A stretch of 42,971 nt of DNA, from NCBI GenBank assembly GCA_030429835.1, contig JAUIGC010000010.1, positions 1 to 42,971 of the forward strand, given 5' to 3'. Shown one piece after another: positions 23,725 through 32,786 of the stretch (position 1 is its first letter; every line of letters starts with the position of its first letter). This stretch comes from Bacteroidia bacterium. Its GTDB lineage: Bacteria; Bacteroidota; Bacteroidia; Flavobacteriales; Flavobacteriaceae. The position numbers and the translations under genes were made by a program. The notes under the pieces were generated by a model that saw only the letters and a program-made list of their open reading frames with translations, was not told where the DNA came from and did not search any database.

Positions 23725-25302
23725 GTGCGCAAGTATTTGAATTTATTCGATTTTAAGCAAAAGGTAGATTACAAAACCGAAATCCTATCCGGGTTAACCG
23801 TGGCCTTAGCCTTGGTTCCAGAGGCTATTGCCTTTGCCCTGATTCCTGGGTTTTCTCCCTTAACCGGTTTGTATGCTGCTTTTGTCTTGGCCTTGGTAAC
23901 TTCAATTCTTGGTGGAAGGCCTGGAATGATCTCGGGGGCAACAGGTGCCGTTGCGGTAATTTTTGTTGGGTTGATCTTGGAATTGAAACGTAACTTTCCT
24001 GGTATTGAACCTGAGACCATTTTAAATTATGTCTTTGCTACCGTTATCCTAGCAGGGGTATTGCAGATAGGTGCCGGACTTTTAAGATTGGGAAAATTTA
24101 TTCGATTGGTGCCGCACCCTGTCATGTTCGGGTTTGTGAACGGTTTGGCCATTATCATATTCATGGCGCAATTCCCCAACTTTTATAATAAAACTACGGG
24201 TGATTTATTAAGTGGGGCTCCACTGTATATCATGTTAGGGCTCACGCTTTTGACCATGGTTATCATTTGGGGGCTTCCTAAATTGACAAAGGCGGTTCCA
24301 TCTTCCTTGGTGGCCATTATCGTGGTTTCTGCCATAGTGATCGGCTTTGGTATCAATACGATGACCGTAGCGGACATTATGGGCGAAGGAGAAAGTATTA
24401 AAGGTGGTTTTCCTCCATTATCCATTCCGCAATTACCCTTTACCTGGGCAACGTTTAAAATCATCATACCCTACGCGGCCATCGTTGCAGGCGTTGGGCT
24501 TATAGAAAGTTTGTTGACGCTGAATATTATTGATGAGATTACCGAAACCCGCGGTAGCGGAAATAAGGAATGTGTCGCTCAGGGAACGGCAAATATCCTC
24601 TCGGGATTTTTATCGGGTATGGGCGGTTGTGCGATGATCGGCCAAAGTTTGATCAACACTTCTGCCGGGGCAAGAGCTCGTTTATCCGGAATTACAGCGG
24701 CGGTTATGCTTTTAGTGTTTATTATGTTCGGTTCCAGTTTGATCGAACGTTTACCTATGGCAGCTTTAGTAGGGCTTATGTTTATGGTGGCCATTGGGAC
24801 CTTTGAGTGGGCCAGCTTTAAGACCTTTGGGAAGATGCCAAAATCCGATGTCATTGTCATGGTCTTGGTAACCTTGATTACGGCGATAACACATAATCTT
24901 GCAGTAGCCGTACTTTTAGGGGTGGTCATTTCTGCATTGGCATATTCCTGGGAGAATGCAAAGCGTATCCGTGCCAGAAAACATGTGGATGAAAATGGGG
25001 TAAAACACTATGAAATTTATGGTCCCCTATTCTTTGGTTCTACCACGCTTTTTGCTGAAAAGTTCGATGTACCCAATGACCCGGAAGAAGTGATTATCGA
25101 TTTTAAGGAAAGTAGGGTGGCGGATATGTCTGGTATCGAGGCGCTGAACAAAATCACGGAACGATATGCCAAGGTTGGAAAAAAGGTTCATTTAAGACAT
25201 TTGAGCAAGGATTGTATCCGTCTACTCCAAAATGCCGATGAGATTATTGACGTTAATGTGATGGAAGATCCAACCTATAAGGTAGTTGCAGATAAATTCT
25301 AA
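23725..25302 (+). CDS. SulP/SLC26-family anion transporter with STAS domain
   Basis: 525 residues, an inner-membrane anion (sulfate, bicarbonate or similar) transporter. The N-terminal transport domain has about 12-14 helices, beginning with EILSGLTVALALVPEAIAFALIPGFSPLTGLYAAF (the SulP signature, about residues 17-53), then GGRPGMISGATGAVAVIF and the conserved GFVNGLAIIIFMAQFP. The C-terminal STAS domain (about 425-525) shows EVIIDFKESRVADMSGIEALNKITERYAKVGKKVHLRHLS. Start is GTG at 23725; no in-frame ATG precedes it closely. There is no adjacent carbonic anhydrase gene, so the substrate cannot be decided. Confidence 0.95.
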   Translation: MRKYLNLFDFKQKVDYKTEILSGLTVALALVPEAIAFALIPGFSPLTGLYAAFVLALVTSILGGRPGMISGATGAVAVIFVGLILELKRNFPGIEPETILNYVFATVILAGVLQIGAGLLRLGKFIRLVPHPVMFGFVNGLAIIIFMAQFPNFYNKTTGDLLSGAPLYIMLGLTLLTMVIIWGLPKLTKAVPSSLVAIIVVSAIVIGFGINTMTVADIMGEGESIKGGFPPLSIPQLPFTWATFKIIIPYAAIVAGVGLIESLLTLNIIDEITETRGSGNKECVAQGTANILSGFLSGMGGCAMIGQSLINTSAGARARLSGITAAVMLLVFIMFGSSLIERLPMAALVGLMFMVAIGTFEWASFKTFGKMPKSDVIVMVLVTLITAITHNLAVAVLLGVVISALAYSWENAKRIRARKHVDENGVKHYEIYGPLFFGSTTLFAEKFDVPNDPEEVIIDFKESRVADMSGIEALNKITERYAKVGKKVHLRHLSKDCIRLLQNADEIIDVNVMEDPTYKVVADKF

Positions 25303-25315
25303 AATCAGATCCCTG

Positions 25316-25600
25316 TTAAACCATATATCGGGTATAGAGAAACGCAAAAATGGACATTAGGATTACAGTACTGATTGTGGTCACCCAAAGGTTGTGAATG
25401 TTATCTTTTTTGGCCTGGCTTCGTATACGGTCTCTTATTAGCTTTTGCTGAAATGGTGTTAGTTCCTTGAATTTTAATTCGGTTTTACTAGTAAGGTCCT
25501 CATATTCCGCACGAATGTCCTTAAAGCTACGTCTCTTTTTAAGAAGTGCTCTATTGGCTTTTATGACTAACATTGGTTGACTTGCGGAGCCCATCTTCAA
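25316..25600 (-). CDS. Small C-terminally anchored membrane protein, unknown
   Basis: 94 residues. The first 65 are basic and helical (NRALLKKRRSFKDIRAEYEDLTSKTELKFKEL), and the last 25 form one membrane helix (LWVTTISTVILMSIFAFLYTRYMV), so it is probably tail-anchored with the soluble part in the cytoplasm. An alternative ATG at 25594 (MGSASQP) is possible. It is convergent with the SulP gene with a 13-base gap. Function unknown; similar small proteins are common in Flavobacteriaceae. Confidence 0.7.
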   Translation of the reverse strand: MKMGSASQPMLVIKANRALLKKRRSFKDIRAEYEDLTSKTELKFKELTPFQQKLIRDRIRSQAKKDNIHNLWVTTISTVILMSIFAFLYTRYMV

Positions 25601-25708
25601 ATCCTTTGCAATATTAGTGCTGAAACATGCAACTTTGTTACAATTGTAATTTATACGTCTTAAATTCGTTAATAATTACTGATGTTGACCTTATAAATAT
25701 TTTGGGAA

Positions 25709-26293
25709 GTGAAAAAAAGAAAGTTTAAAATAAGCGATATTATTTTTGTCGTTTTTATCATCATATTAATTGTACCTCAAACAAGAAGACCTATTTTGGT
25801 TGTGGCCAATAAGGTGAGGGCAAAACTTTCTTCCCTCACGGTTGTAGCAAAGGGGGAGCAAGAACAATTAAAACCTTTTACCTATGCCTTGGAAAATTTA
25901 GATGGCGATAATTTAAATGTGGAAATTGGAAAAGGAGAGGTTGTTTTTATAAGTTACTGGGCCACTTGGTGTCCACCTTGCATCGCCGAATTCCCTAGTA
26001 TAGATGCCTTATACCAAGATTATGGAGACAAAATAAATTTTGTGATGATATCCAATGAAAACCCGGAGAAAATAAGGAAGTTCCTAGAAAAGAAAAATTT
26101 TAGTGTTCCTGCGGTTGTTCCAAAAATGGAAGCACCTGAAGAGCTTTATGAAAAAACAATCCCTACGAATTATATTATAGATGCCTCTGGAAAAATCATC
26201 ATCAAAGAAAAAGGAGCAACGGATTGGAATAGCGAAAAGGTGAGGCAGATTTTAGATGGTTTGATAGCAGCAAAGGAAAGCAGTAGGGAATAA
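25709..26293 (+). CDS. TlpA-like thiol-disulfide oxidoreductase, membrane-anchored
   Basis: 194 residues: an N-terminal membrane anchor (about 9-24, IIFVVFIIILIVPQ) and a periplasmic thioredoxin fold. The active site is W87-C88-P-P-C91, and the cis-Pro loop is in KTIPTNYIIDASGKI. It is a TlpA/ResA-type reductase that reduces protein or cytochrome disulfides outside the cytoplasm. The start codon is GTG. It faces a c-type cytochrome gene across a shared terminator, and a role in cytochrome c maturation is a reasonable guess from that neighbour. Confidence 0.92.
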   Translation: MKKRKFKISDIIFVVFIIILIVPQTRRPILVVANKVRAKLSSLTVVAKGEQEQLKPFTYALENLDGDNLNVEIGKGEVVFISYWATWCPPCIAEFPSIDALYQDYGDKINFVMISNENPEKIRKFLEKKNFSVPAVVPKMEAPEELYEKTIPTNYIIDASGKIIIKEKGATDWNSEKVRQILDGLIAAKESSRE

Positions 26294-26295
26294 AA

Positions 26296-26330
26296 AACCC
26301 TTTCCAAAGATTAGAAAGGGCTTCAAAATT
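26296..26330. terminator. Bidirectional terminator between tlpA-like and cytochrome c genes
   Basis: CCCTTTC (26298-26304) and GAAAGGG (26314-26320) form the stem around CAAAGATTA, with AAAAAA before and a T-rich tail after. It can serve both convergent genes. Confidence 0.7.
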
Positions 26331-26345
26331 TTTATGTATTTTTTT

Positions 26346-26828
26346 CTAAAGCGTACGCAAATACTCAGCAACCGCTCTTGCATCTTCCTCAGAAAGATTT
26401 TGGTTCAGCATAATGGCATTATTATACTCTTTCAATAAAGCCTTGGCAATTGGATCTTCCTTGAGCATTACATCGGGATTGATGATCATGTTCATTACCC
26501 ACTCCGGACTCCTTCTTTCATAAACTCCTTTTAAGGCCGGTCCGATCATGCGTTGTTCTGCCATATGGCAGGCCGTACAGATAGCTTGGAATTTTTCTTC
26601 CCCGGCTGCAGCCAAATCCGCATCAATTTCATCACCAAACTCAACATTCTTGATTGGACCCACACCCTTGTTGTCCATATCTACCGGTACTCCTCCGGTG
26701 GTTTCCGTTGCCTTAACTTCCTCTTTTTTAGTACGGTTCATTTCAAAACCATCCTTTTTCTCTTCTTTCTTTTCGCCACAGCTTAGAACCAAGGCGCCAA
26801 GGGCCAATAAGGTGAATAATTTTCGCAT
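26346..26828 (-). CDS. Lipoprotein c-type cytochrome
   Basis: 160 residues with a lipobox (ALVLSC, Cys17), a highly charged linker (KKEEKKDGFEMNRTKKEEVK), and one cytochrome c domain. The haem site is C84-x-x-C87-H88 in FQAICTACHMAEQRMIGPAL, and a candidate distal Met lies in NAIMLNQNLSEEDARAVAEYLRTL. It is exported and attached to the envelope as an electron carrier. The cytochrome is alone here; no oxidase gene is near. Linked by position to the convergent thioredoxin-like gene. Confidence 0.92.
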   Translation of the reverse strand: MRKLFTLLALGALVLSCGEKKEEKKDGFEMNRTKKEEVKATETTGGVPVDMDNKGVGPIKNVEFGDEIDADLAAAGEEKFQAICTACHMAEQRMIGPALKGVYERRSPEWVMNMIINPDVMLKEDPIAKALLKEYNNAIMLNQNLSEEDARAVAEYLRTL

Positions 26829-26915
26829 TTCTTTGTTGAGTTTTATCTTAATTAAAGTTAGAAATACTAAGATATGAAATTTTATTTTCTAAGGGGATTT
26901 TTGTAAACCTATTAA

Positions 26916-27878
26916 TTAAGTCAGGGAATTTAAAAACTCAAGTGACCGATATTCCGTATAGGTCATATTATTAGGTCCGTGAAAGCCTACATGTCCACCA
27001 TATATAGGTACTTCCAAATAAATATTCCTATTCTTTTCAGCTTCTTGAAAGGGATAACAGGCTTCACCCAGAAAGGAATCGTTTTGCGCATTTACAATTA
27101 AGCAGGGTACTTCTATAAAGGGTAAAAACTGCAAACAACTGGATTTGGAATAGTAGTCCATGGCATCGGTAAAACCATGGGCCCTACTTGTATAGATATC
27201 GTCAAAATCTTTTAAAGTCCTAATCTGCTTTATTTCCGAAAGGGAAATCTTGTCCGGAAAAAGTTGTTTTTTGATTTTAAGTTTATCGATGAGGTTTCCT
27301 TTAAACCTTTTGGCATACAATATGTTTTTAAAGTGCAATAATTGTTCAAGAGAGTCATCTAATTGACAGGGAACGGAGATGGCTACGGCACCCTTAACTT
27401 CTTTGGGTGCTTCTTTATTTTCTCCCAAATACTTCAGCAACAAATTTCCGCCTAGACTAAAACCATAAAGATAAATTTCCGCATAGTGATCCATTTCGAG
27501 AATGTGATCAACAACCTCCTTTAAATCTTCTGTGGCCCCGGAGTGATAGGAACGATATAATGTATTAGGGGAACCACTACAGCCTCTTAGATTTATGGCA
27601 CAGACGTCAATGTCGTTCTGGCTTAAAATTTTAGCAGCTCCTTGTATATAGGCCCTTTTGGAATCACCTTCCAACCCATGAATAAGGATGGCCACTTTTT
27701 TTGTAGTTTGGGAACAGTAACTCCAATCCAAATCCAAGAAGTCACCATCGGATAGCTGAATCCTTTGCCTTTTCTGGATTAGACCATTTACTTTTCTATA
27801 CAATCCATTATAGATTGTAGAAAAATGTGCGTGTTTAAAGAGTAAGGGCGGGTTGTAATTGGAAGGGATAAGAGGCAT
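26916..27878 (-). CDS. YheT-family alpha/beta hydrolase
   Basis: 320 residues of the YheT/EMB8 alpha-beta hydrolase family. Oxyanion segment LIHGLEGDSKRAYIQGAAKIL, nucleophile elbow YGFSLGGNLLLKYLGE (G-x-S-x-G), Asp in VNAQNDSFLGEACYP and the final His in VPIYGGHVGFHG. CAINLRGCSGSPNTLYRSYHSG is the family signature. Activity is probably carboxylesterase-like; the physiological substrate is unknown. It follows the nitronate monooxygenase gene by 5 bases in the same direction, so both are likely co-transcribed. Confidence 0.93.
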   Translation of the reverse strand: MPLIPSNYNPPLLFKHAHFSTIYNGLYRKVNGLIQKRQRIQLSDGDFLDLDWSYCSQTTKKVAILIHGLEGDSKRAYIQGAAKILSQNDIDVCAINLRGCSGSPNTLYRSYHSGATEDLKEVVDHILEMDHYAEIYLYGFSLGGNLLLKYLGENKEAPKEVKGAVAISVPCQLDDSLEQLLHFKNILYAKRFKGNLIDKLKIKKQLFPDKISLSEIKQIRTLKDFDDIYTSRAHGFTDAMDYYSKSSCLQFLPFIEVPCLIVNAQNDSFLGEACYPFQEAEKNRNIYLEVPIYGGHVGFHGPNNMTYTEYRSLEFLNSLT

Positions 27879-27883
27879 AATGC

Positions 27884-28858
27884 TTATTTTGGAAAAGTTT
27901 CCAAAACTTTAATTTGTTCCTCAACGGCCTTTTTGAATTCTGATTTTAGGGTGGAAACCAAAGTAGAGACCGGTAAGCTATTGTCGATCATGGCAACCCC
28001 TTGTCCTGCAGACCATATAGTTTTCCAAGCCTTGGCATCTGTATTTAATTCCTTGCCAAAATCAATTTTAGTGTCTTTTTTTAAATCTTCCTCTGTAATT
28101 CCGGCAGCCTTTAGACTGGCACCCAAAAAATTGGCATGGACCCCGGAAATAGAAGCTGTATAGACTATGTCACTCGCACCCGCCTCAATAATCATTTTTC
28201 GATATTCTGGAGTAGCCTTACTTTCCTCGGTATTGATAAATCGGGTTCCCATATAGGCCATATCAGCACCCATTTGGAGTGCCGAAGCAATGTCCCTACC
28301 AGTACTTATGCAACCGGAAAGAATGACCGTTTTCTTGTAAAATTTTTTTATTTCCGAGACCAGAGTCATGGGATTAATGGTTCCTGCATGGCCTCCCGCT
28401 CCTGCTGCAACCAGTATCAGTCCATCTACCCCAGCCTCTGCAGCTTTTTCCGCGTGTCTTTTTTTGATGACATCATGGAATACGAGTCCACCGTAACTAT
28501 GAATGGCGTCCACGACTTGGGAAACCGCCCCCAAAGAGGTAATCACTAAGGGCACTTTGTGTTTGATACATAATTTTAAGTCGGCCTCTAGTCTAGGATT
28601 GGTTTGGTGCACTATAAGGTTTACTCCAAAAGGTGCCGGTTTTTTTCCGGTTTCTTTTTCAAATTGTGACAAGGCGGTTTTAATTTCTAACAACCATTCC
28701 TCAAATCCTTCACTGGTTCGTTGGTTTAATGCCGGAAATGTACCTACAATACCATTCTTGCAGCATTCAATAACCAGTTTTGGCCCTGAAATAAGAAACA
28801 TGGGAGCGGCAATTACCGGTAGGGAAAGGTCTTTGATAAACGAACTGTTTGTGGTCAT
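27884..28858 (-). CDS. Nitronate monooxygenase (2-nitropropane dioxygenase-like)
   Basis: 324 residues, TIM-barrel FMN enzyme of the NMO/NPD family. PVIAAPMFLISGPKLVIECCKNGIVGTFPALNQRT is the family opening, VFHDVIKKRHAEKAAEAGVDGLILVAAGAGGHAGT is the phosphate-binding and catalytic-His region, and ISTGRDIASALQMGADMAYMGTRFINTEES is the FMN-binding end. It oxidises alkyl nitronates such as propionate 3-nitronate with O2. It is upstream of YheT with a 5-base gap. Confidence 0.93.
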   Translation of the reverse strand: MTTNSSFIKDLSLPVIAAPMFLISGPKLVIECCKNGIVGTFPALNQRTSEGFEEWLLEIKTALSQFEKETGKKPAPFGVNLIVHQTNPRLEADLKLCIKHKVPLVITSLGAVSQVVDAIHSYGGLVFHDVIKKRHAEKAAEAGVDGLILVAAGAGGHAGTINPMTLVSEIKKFYKKTVILSGCISTGRDIASALQMGADMAYMGTRFINTEESKATPEYRKMIIEAGASDIVYTASISGVHANFLGASLKAAGITEEDLKKDTKIDFGKELNTDAKAWKTIWSAGQGVAMIDNSLPVSTLVSTLKSEFKKAVEEQIKVLETFPK

Positions 28859-28975
28859 GGGATATGGTGTTGAATTGAAAAATTAAGCAAAAAAGTGCAA
28901 TCATTCCTAAATGATTAACCAAAACTATGGTATTTTTATGAAGTATTATGCATGCATAGCAAAAAACAAAATAGA

Positions 28976-29449
28976 ATGTACTTAAAAGAATTTGAAATTA
29001 GATGGAGCGATGTGGATGCCAATAGGCATTTGGCAAACTCGGCCTACCTTAATTATATGAGTCATACCCGAATGTCTTTCCTTATGGGTATTGGTTTTGA
29101 CCAGAGCACATTGGCGGCCAACGAGATAGGTCCTGTCGTGTTTTATGAGCATATGTACTATTTTAAGGAGGCCTTTCCGGGGAAGCCCATCAAAGTTTCG
29201 ATGGAAATCATGGGAATGAGCGAGGACGCCAAATTTTTTGAATTTCATCATAATTTTTACAACCACAAAGGGGAAAATTTTGCCCATTGTGAAATGATGG
29301 GGGCCTGGATAAACTTGAAGACTAGAAAACTTACTGGACTCACGAACGACTTTTTAGCTACCTTCAGTGGGGTGGAAAAAGGAGAAGGATTTAGAATTTT
29401 GACAAAAGAGGATACCCGCAAATTTTCAAAAACACCAAATAACCTTTAG
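28976..29449 (+). CDS. Acyl-CoA thioesterase, hotdog fold (4HBT type)
   Basis: 157 residues, a single hotdog-fold thioesterase domain. FEIRWSDVDANRHLANSAYLNYMSHTRMSFL carries the conserved Asp in the YbgC/4-hydroxybenzoyl-CoA thioesterase-like motif (R-x-x-D-x-D/N-x-x-x-H-x-N). It hydrolyses acyl-CoA or aryl-CoA. An in-frame ATG at 28952 would add eight polar residues (MHSKKQNR), but the family usually begins at MYLKEF, so 28976 is preferred. It is divergent from the nitronate monooxygenase gene and followed by a GntR-type regulator after 82 bases. Confidence 0.9.
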   Translation: MYLKEFEIRWSDVDANRHLANSAYLNYMSHTRMSFLMGIGFDQSTLAANEIGPVVFYEHMYYFKEAFPGKPIKVSMEIMGMSEDAKFFEFHHNFYNHKGENFAHCEMMGAWINLKTRKLTGLTNDFLATFSGVEKGEGFRILTKEDTRKFSKTPNNL

Positions 29450-29531
29450 ATTTAACATCCAGTAAATGGCTGTATTTGTCCCTCGGAATACGAGCCTGTT
29501 TCTGTAAGAGTTATTTTACTAAATTTATTGG

Positions 29532-30149
29532 ATGTTTGAACAGATAAACAATTGTACCGAGGAGGTTTACTCCCAGTTAAGAAAACTGATCGTAACCAAA
29601 AAATTAATTCCCGGAGAGGCCATTGGACAAAGGGAGCTTTCCCAAATATTAAACACCAATGACGACTGCTTAAAATTGGCCATTAAAAGGCTCTGCAAGG
29701 AAACCCTGGTAATTATGGGCTCGAATAGAGAGATCATGGTTAGGGAAGTGGAGACCAAAGAAATCATTGATGTACTGGATTGTAGAATTGCCTTGGAAAC
29801 CAAAGCAGTAAAGCTTTTTACGTTGAATGCATCCCAAGCTAGGATTGATGATTTACGAAATCTAATGGTACCCTTTGAAAACGGTCCTCAAAATGCCCAT
29901 GTTTTTCAAAAAATAGATAGACTTTTTCATGAACTCATCGTTAAAAACTGTGGAAATAAAAGATTGATAGATTTGTTTATGAAGGCCAATTTTTGGTCTG
30001 CCTTGGAACTTTTGGGAACTACACGATCATTAAAGGAAATATTACAGGAACATTTGGATATAATTTCGGCCATTCACAACAGGGATGTGGATAAGGCCGT
30101 TCTTCTCATGAGAAGGCATTTGGAGAATTGTAAGACCTCCGTTCTTTAG
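29532..30149 (+). CDS. GntR-family regulator with FCD domain
   Basis: 205 residues: N-terminal winged helix (VYSQLRKLIVTKKLIPGEAIGQRELSQILNTNDDCLKLAIKRLCKETLVIM, about 12-62) and C-terminal FCD all-helical effector domain (about 75-200: IIDVLDCRIALETKAVKLF ... FHELIVKNCGNKRLIDLF ... HLDIISAIHNRDVDKAVLLMRRHL). The metal/effector His and Asp of FCD are present (FHELI and EHLDII-type helices). The target is unknown; its neighbours are a thioesterase and a DMT exporter. Confidence 0.92.
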   Translation: MFEQINNCTEEVYSQLRKLIVTKKLIPGEAIGQRELSQILNTNDDCLKLAIKRLCKETLVIMGSNREIMVREVETKEIIDVLDCRIALETKAVKLFTLNASQARIDDLRNLMVPFENGPQNAHVFQKIDRLFHELIVKNCGNKRLIDLFMKANFWSALELLGTTRSLKEILQEHLDIISAIHNRDVDKAVLLMRRHLENCKTSVL

Positions 30150-30159
30150 CTGGTTGTAA

Positions 30160-31065
30160 TTAGTCTATTTTAATTCTTGGAACTTTTGGTTTTCTACTCG
30201 CCAAGTACACCCCTGCCAAAACCAAAAGGGCAGCAAGTATTTTAATGACACTTAAATTATCATTTCCCGTTCCCAAGGCAAAAAGAATTCCAATAAGGGG
30301 TTGTAGATAGGTAAAGGCACTTACCGTAGAGGCTTTCAATTGTGTTAAAGCGAAAACATTGAATAAATAGGTAAGAAAAGTGGTTCCCACAATTACAAAA
30401 GCTATTGCGGCATATACTTCCGATGGTATTGAAGACCATTCTATGGCGGTTACCTCGTTCAAGGTAATAGGGAAGTTGATAACTACCCCAATGGTAAAAA
30501 GCCACTTCATTAAAGTGAATGGGTGATATTTCTCAATTAGTTTTTTTACCAGGATGAGGTATGTTCCGTATGCGGTAGCATTTACTATTAACAGGATGTT
30601 TCCAAATGGAATATTTGGGGCATCCTGACGAATCTCAGCACCCATAAGAATCAACAATAGTGCTCCTACGAAACCCATGAGGATTCCAATGGCTTTTTGC
30701 CACGAAATTTTCTCCTTTATCCAAAGGGCGGAAAGAATTACAACAATGATTGGGGTAACGGTCACCAAAACGGAACTGTTTATTGGTGTTGACAATTGCA
30801 GACCCTTAAAAAACGCCAACATATTGATGACCATACCAAAAAAAGAACATACAACAAGACGGCCCCAATCCCTTTTTTCTATCTTTTGTTTCGGGCCTAG
30901 CAGGGAGAAAATCCAGAATAGCAGTGCGGCCCCAGTAACCCTTAGCATAATAAAACCAAAGGGTTGCACATAATTAGGCATAACTCCTTTTGCAATAGTA
31001 TGGTTAAAGGCATAAATGGTGGTGGCTCCCAAGGCGGCCAATATGGCAAGGGTCCTTCGGCTCAC
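30160..31065 (-). CDS. EamA/DMT-superfamily transporter
   Basis: 301 residues with ten membrane helices in two EamA repeats (about 5-140 and 150-288). Each has the conserved pattern: PFGFIMLRVTGAALLFW then STPINSSVLVTVTPIIVVILSALWIKEKISWQKAIGILMGFVGALLL; second copy LTQLKASTVSAFTYLQPLIGILFALG then VIKILAALLVLAGVYLASRK. It probably exports small metabolites or amino acids from the cytoplasm. Its start overlaps the end of the ArsC-like gene by 4 bases, so the two are coupled. Confidence 0.93.
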   Translation of the reverse strand: MSRRTLAILAALGATTIYAFNHTIAKGVMPNYVQPFGFIMLRVTGAALLFWIFSLLGPKQKIEKRDWGRLVVCSFFGMVINMLAFFKGLQLSTPINSSVLVTVTPIIVVILSALWIKEKISWQKAIGILMGFVGALLLILMGAEIRQDAPNIPFGNILLIVNATAYGTYLILVKKLIEKYHPFTLMKWLFTIGVVINFPITLNEVTAIEWSSIPSEVYAAIAFVIVGTTFLTYLFNVFALTQLKASTVSAFTYLQPLIGILFALGTGNDNLSVIKILAALLVLAGVYLASRKPKVPRIKID

Positions 31066-31418
31066 GAATGAATGGCTTCTTTGGCCGCCTCAACGGTAGT
31101 TTTGCTGTTCCCAATAAAAATTTTATCGTTAAAAAGAATTACGGGTCTTTTTAGAAAGGTGTAATGGTCCAAAATCAGGTTTTTGTAATCCTGTTCCCCT
31201 AGTTCTTGTTTGTTGAGTCCTCTTTCTCTGAATAACATGGCCCTTCTGCTAAAGAGTGATTCATAATTTTGGGCCAGATTGTACATTTCCTCTAGTTGGG
31301 ACTCCGTTATGGGTTGGGTTTTTATATCCTGCAGTTCAAATTCGTCCAAAGGTTCCAGCTGCTGGAGGATTTTTTGACAGGTATTACATGTGCTTAGGTG
31401 GTAGATTTTTTTGCCCAT
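31062..31418 (-). CDS. ArsC/Spx-family protein
   Basis: 118 residues, thioredoxin-like ArsC family. HLSTCNTCQKILQQL carries the C-x-x-C redox site (Cys11 and Cys14), followed by the helix SQLEEMYNLAQNYESLFSRRAMLFRERGL and the closing LKRPVILFNDKIFIGNSKTTVEAA with the R-P-I/V motif. The two-cysteine site is like Spx/YffB-type members rather than classical one-cysteine arsenate reductases. Translated just before the DMT transporter with a 4-base overlap. Confidence 0.9.
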   Translation of the reverse strand: MGKKIYHLSTCNTCQKILQQLEPLDEFELQDIKTQPITESQLEEMYNLAQNYESLFSRRAMLFRERGLNKQELGEQDYKNLILDHYTFLKRPVILFNDKIFIGNSKTTVEAAKEAIHS

Positions 31419-31491
31419 AGTTTATTGAATTGATACACAAAGAAACCCAAATCTATTGAAAAGTACTATTTTTAAGATTCAATTAAATGGT

Positions 31492-31965
31492 ATGAGTTTA
31501 GAAAGTCAGTTAGCGTTAACATTACGGAGTAGAAAAATTCTGCATAACATCTTGACCACAACTTCCAAAGAGGATTTATTGAAAATCCCGGAAGGTTTCC
31601 GGAATAATATATGGTGGAATATAGCCCATGTTGTGGCTACCCAGCAAATTTTGGTCTACAAATTCAGTGGTCTACAAATGAGAATTCCAGAAGAAATTGT
31701 GGATAAGTTTATGAAAGGGACTGTACCGGATGGAACAGCCACGGATGAGGAAATTAAAATTATTGCCGATTTCCTTATCTCCACCGTGGAATGGACCAAA
31801 CAGGATATAGATGCGGGGCTGTTTAAGGAGTACAAACCCTATACGACCAGTGCAGGATTTGAGTTAAAAAACCTTGAGGATGCCATGAGCTTTAATCTCT
31901 TTCATGAAGGTCTCCATACGGCAACCATATCGACACAACACAAGTTTTTAACAAAGGGAACCTAG
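31492..31965 (+). CDS. DinB-family protein
   Basis: 157 residues, four-helix-bundle DinB/YfiT-like fold. SLESQLALTLRSRKILHNILTTT is helix 1, and WWNIAHVVATQQILVYKFSG carries the first metal His (NIAHV). HEGLHTATISTQHKFL closes with the H-x-x-x-H metal pair. Members are probably thiol-dependent transferases using a small thiol. An in-frame TTG at 31456 would add 12 residues, but ATG 31492 is the better start. Its stop overlaps the end of the DUF3298 gene by 4 bases on the opposite strand. Confidence 0.88.
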   Translation: MSLESQLALTLRSRKILHNILTTTSKEDLLKIPEGFRNNIWWNIAHVVATQQILVYKFSGLQMRIPEEIVDKFMKGTVPDGTATDEEIKIIADFLISTVEWTKQDIDAGLFKEYKPYTTSAGFELKNLEDAMSFNLFHEGLHTATISTQHKFLTKGT

Positions 31966-32714
31966 GGAAATTCCTGAGTTAGGTATTTCTTTATTTCTTG
32001 GTAGGGTAGAACGATGACTATGGGGCCATCGGCATAAGAAGCAACTTCGTACTGTTCATAAAATAATTGTAGGCCTTCTTGGGTGAATCCTATGTTCTCC
32101 GGTAAGTAAAACGTATCGTTCTCAAACATAAACCCTGTACTGTTTATGGAGCGGGCCATCGGTATTTTTTCTTCTGCCCTAAATTTGGATTCTGCCAAGT
32201 TTTTAAATGCCTCCATATCCTTAAATAGGTCCTTATTGCCTAATTCTTTTCCCTTGGTTTTGTCGAAATTTAGATAACGGATACTACTATATCCATGGGC
32301 ACCACCCGTAAATAGGTAATAATCTAAACGGATGGTCAATATTTGCTTATTTTCAAAAGTTACAGTGCCCTTCACTGTAGCTTCCCATTTTGTGGACTCT
32401 TCGGGGAATTTACTCTTTAAATTATCATACTCTTTTTGAAAGGATAAAATAGCGCTATCAATGGTTGACACGTCAATTTCATCATCATACTTTAATATCG
32501 ATATGATTTCCTCCCTAAGGGCCGTATTAACTACTTGATCTATACTTTTGTTCCCAATGGCTTTGGGTATATCAATCTCTATCAGGGCACAATTCGCACA
32601 TGCCTTGTTGCCAAAGGTCATGGGTTCAAAGCCTAGGGAGGCGTCTTCTTCGCACCCCATAAAAACAAGGAGGAAAAGAAGTAAAGTCAAAAAGTGTTTC
32701 ATATCTATTTTCAA
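31962..32714 (-). CDS. Lipoprotein with DUF4163/DUF3298 (RsiV-like) domains
   Basis: 250 residues with a lipobox (LLVFMGC, near Cys21). The mature part has an N-terminal DUF4163-like region (about 35-120) and a C-terminal DUF3298 region: TIRLDYYLFTGGAHGYSSIRYLNFD is the family signature (G-G-A-H-x), and the end is YADGPIVIVLPYQEIKKYL. The fold matches the extracellular part of RsiV and PdaC-like proteins, which bind or process peptidoglycan. The exact role is unknown. ATG at 32714 or 32702 are both possible. Confidence 0.9.
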   Translation of the reverse strand: MKIDMKHFLTLLLFLLVFMGCEEDASLGFEPMTFGNKACANCALIEIDIPKAIGNKSIDQVVNTALREEIISILKYDDEIDVSTIDSAILSFQKEYDNLKSKFPEESTKWEATVKGTVTFENKQILTIRLDYYLFTGGAHGYSSIRYLNFDKTKGKELGNKDLFKDMEAFKNLAESKFRAEEKIPMARSINSTGFMFENDTFYLPENIGFTQEGLQLFYEQYEVASYADGPIVIVLPYQEIKKYLTQEFP

Positions 32715-32786
32715 GTTCTAACAAATGTAGTGCTTCATTGTAATCCCCAAAAGATAACGATACATTTGTGGGTATAGTTGTATAAC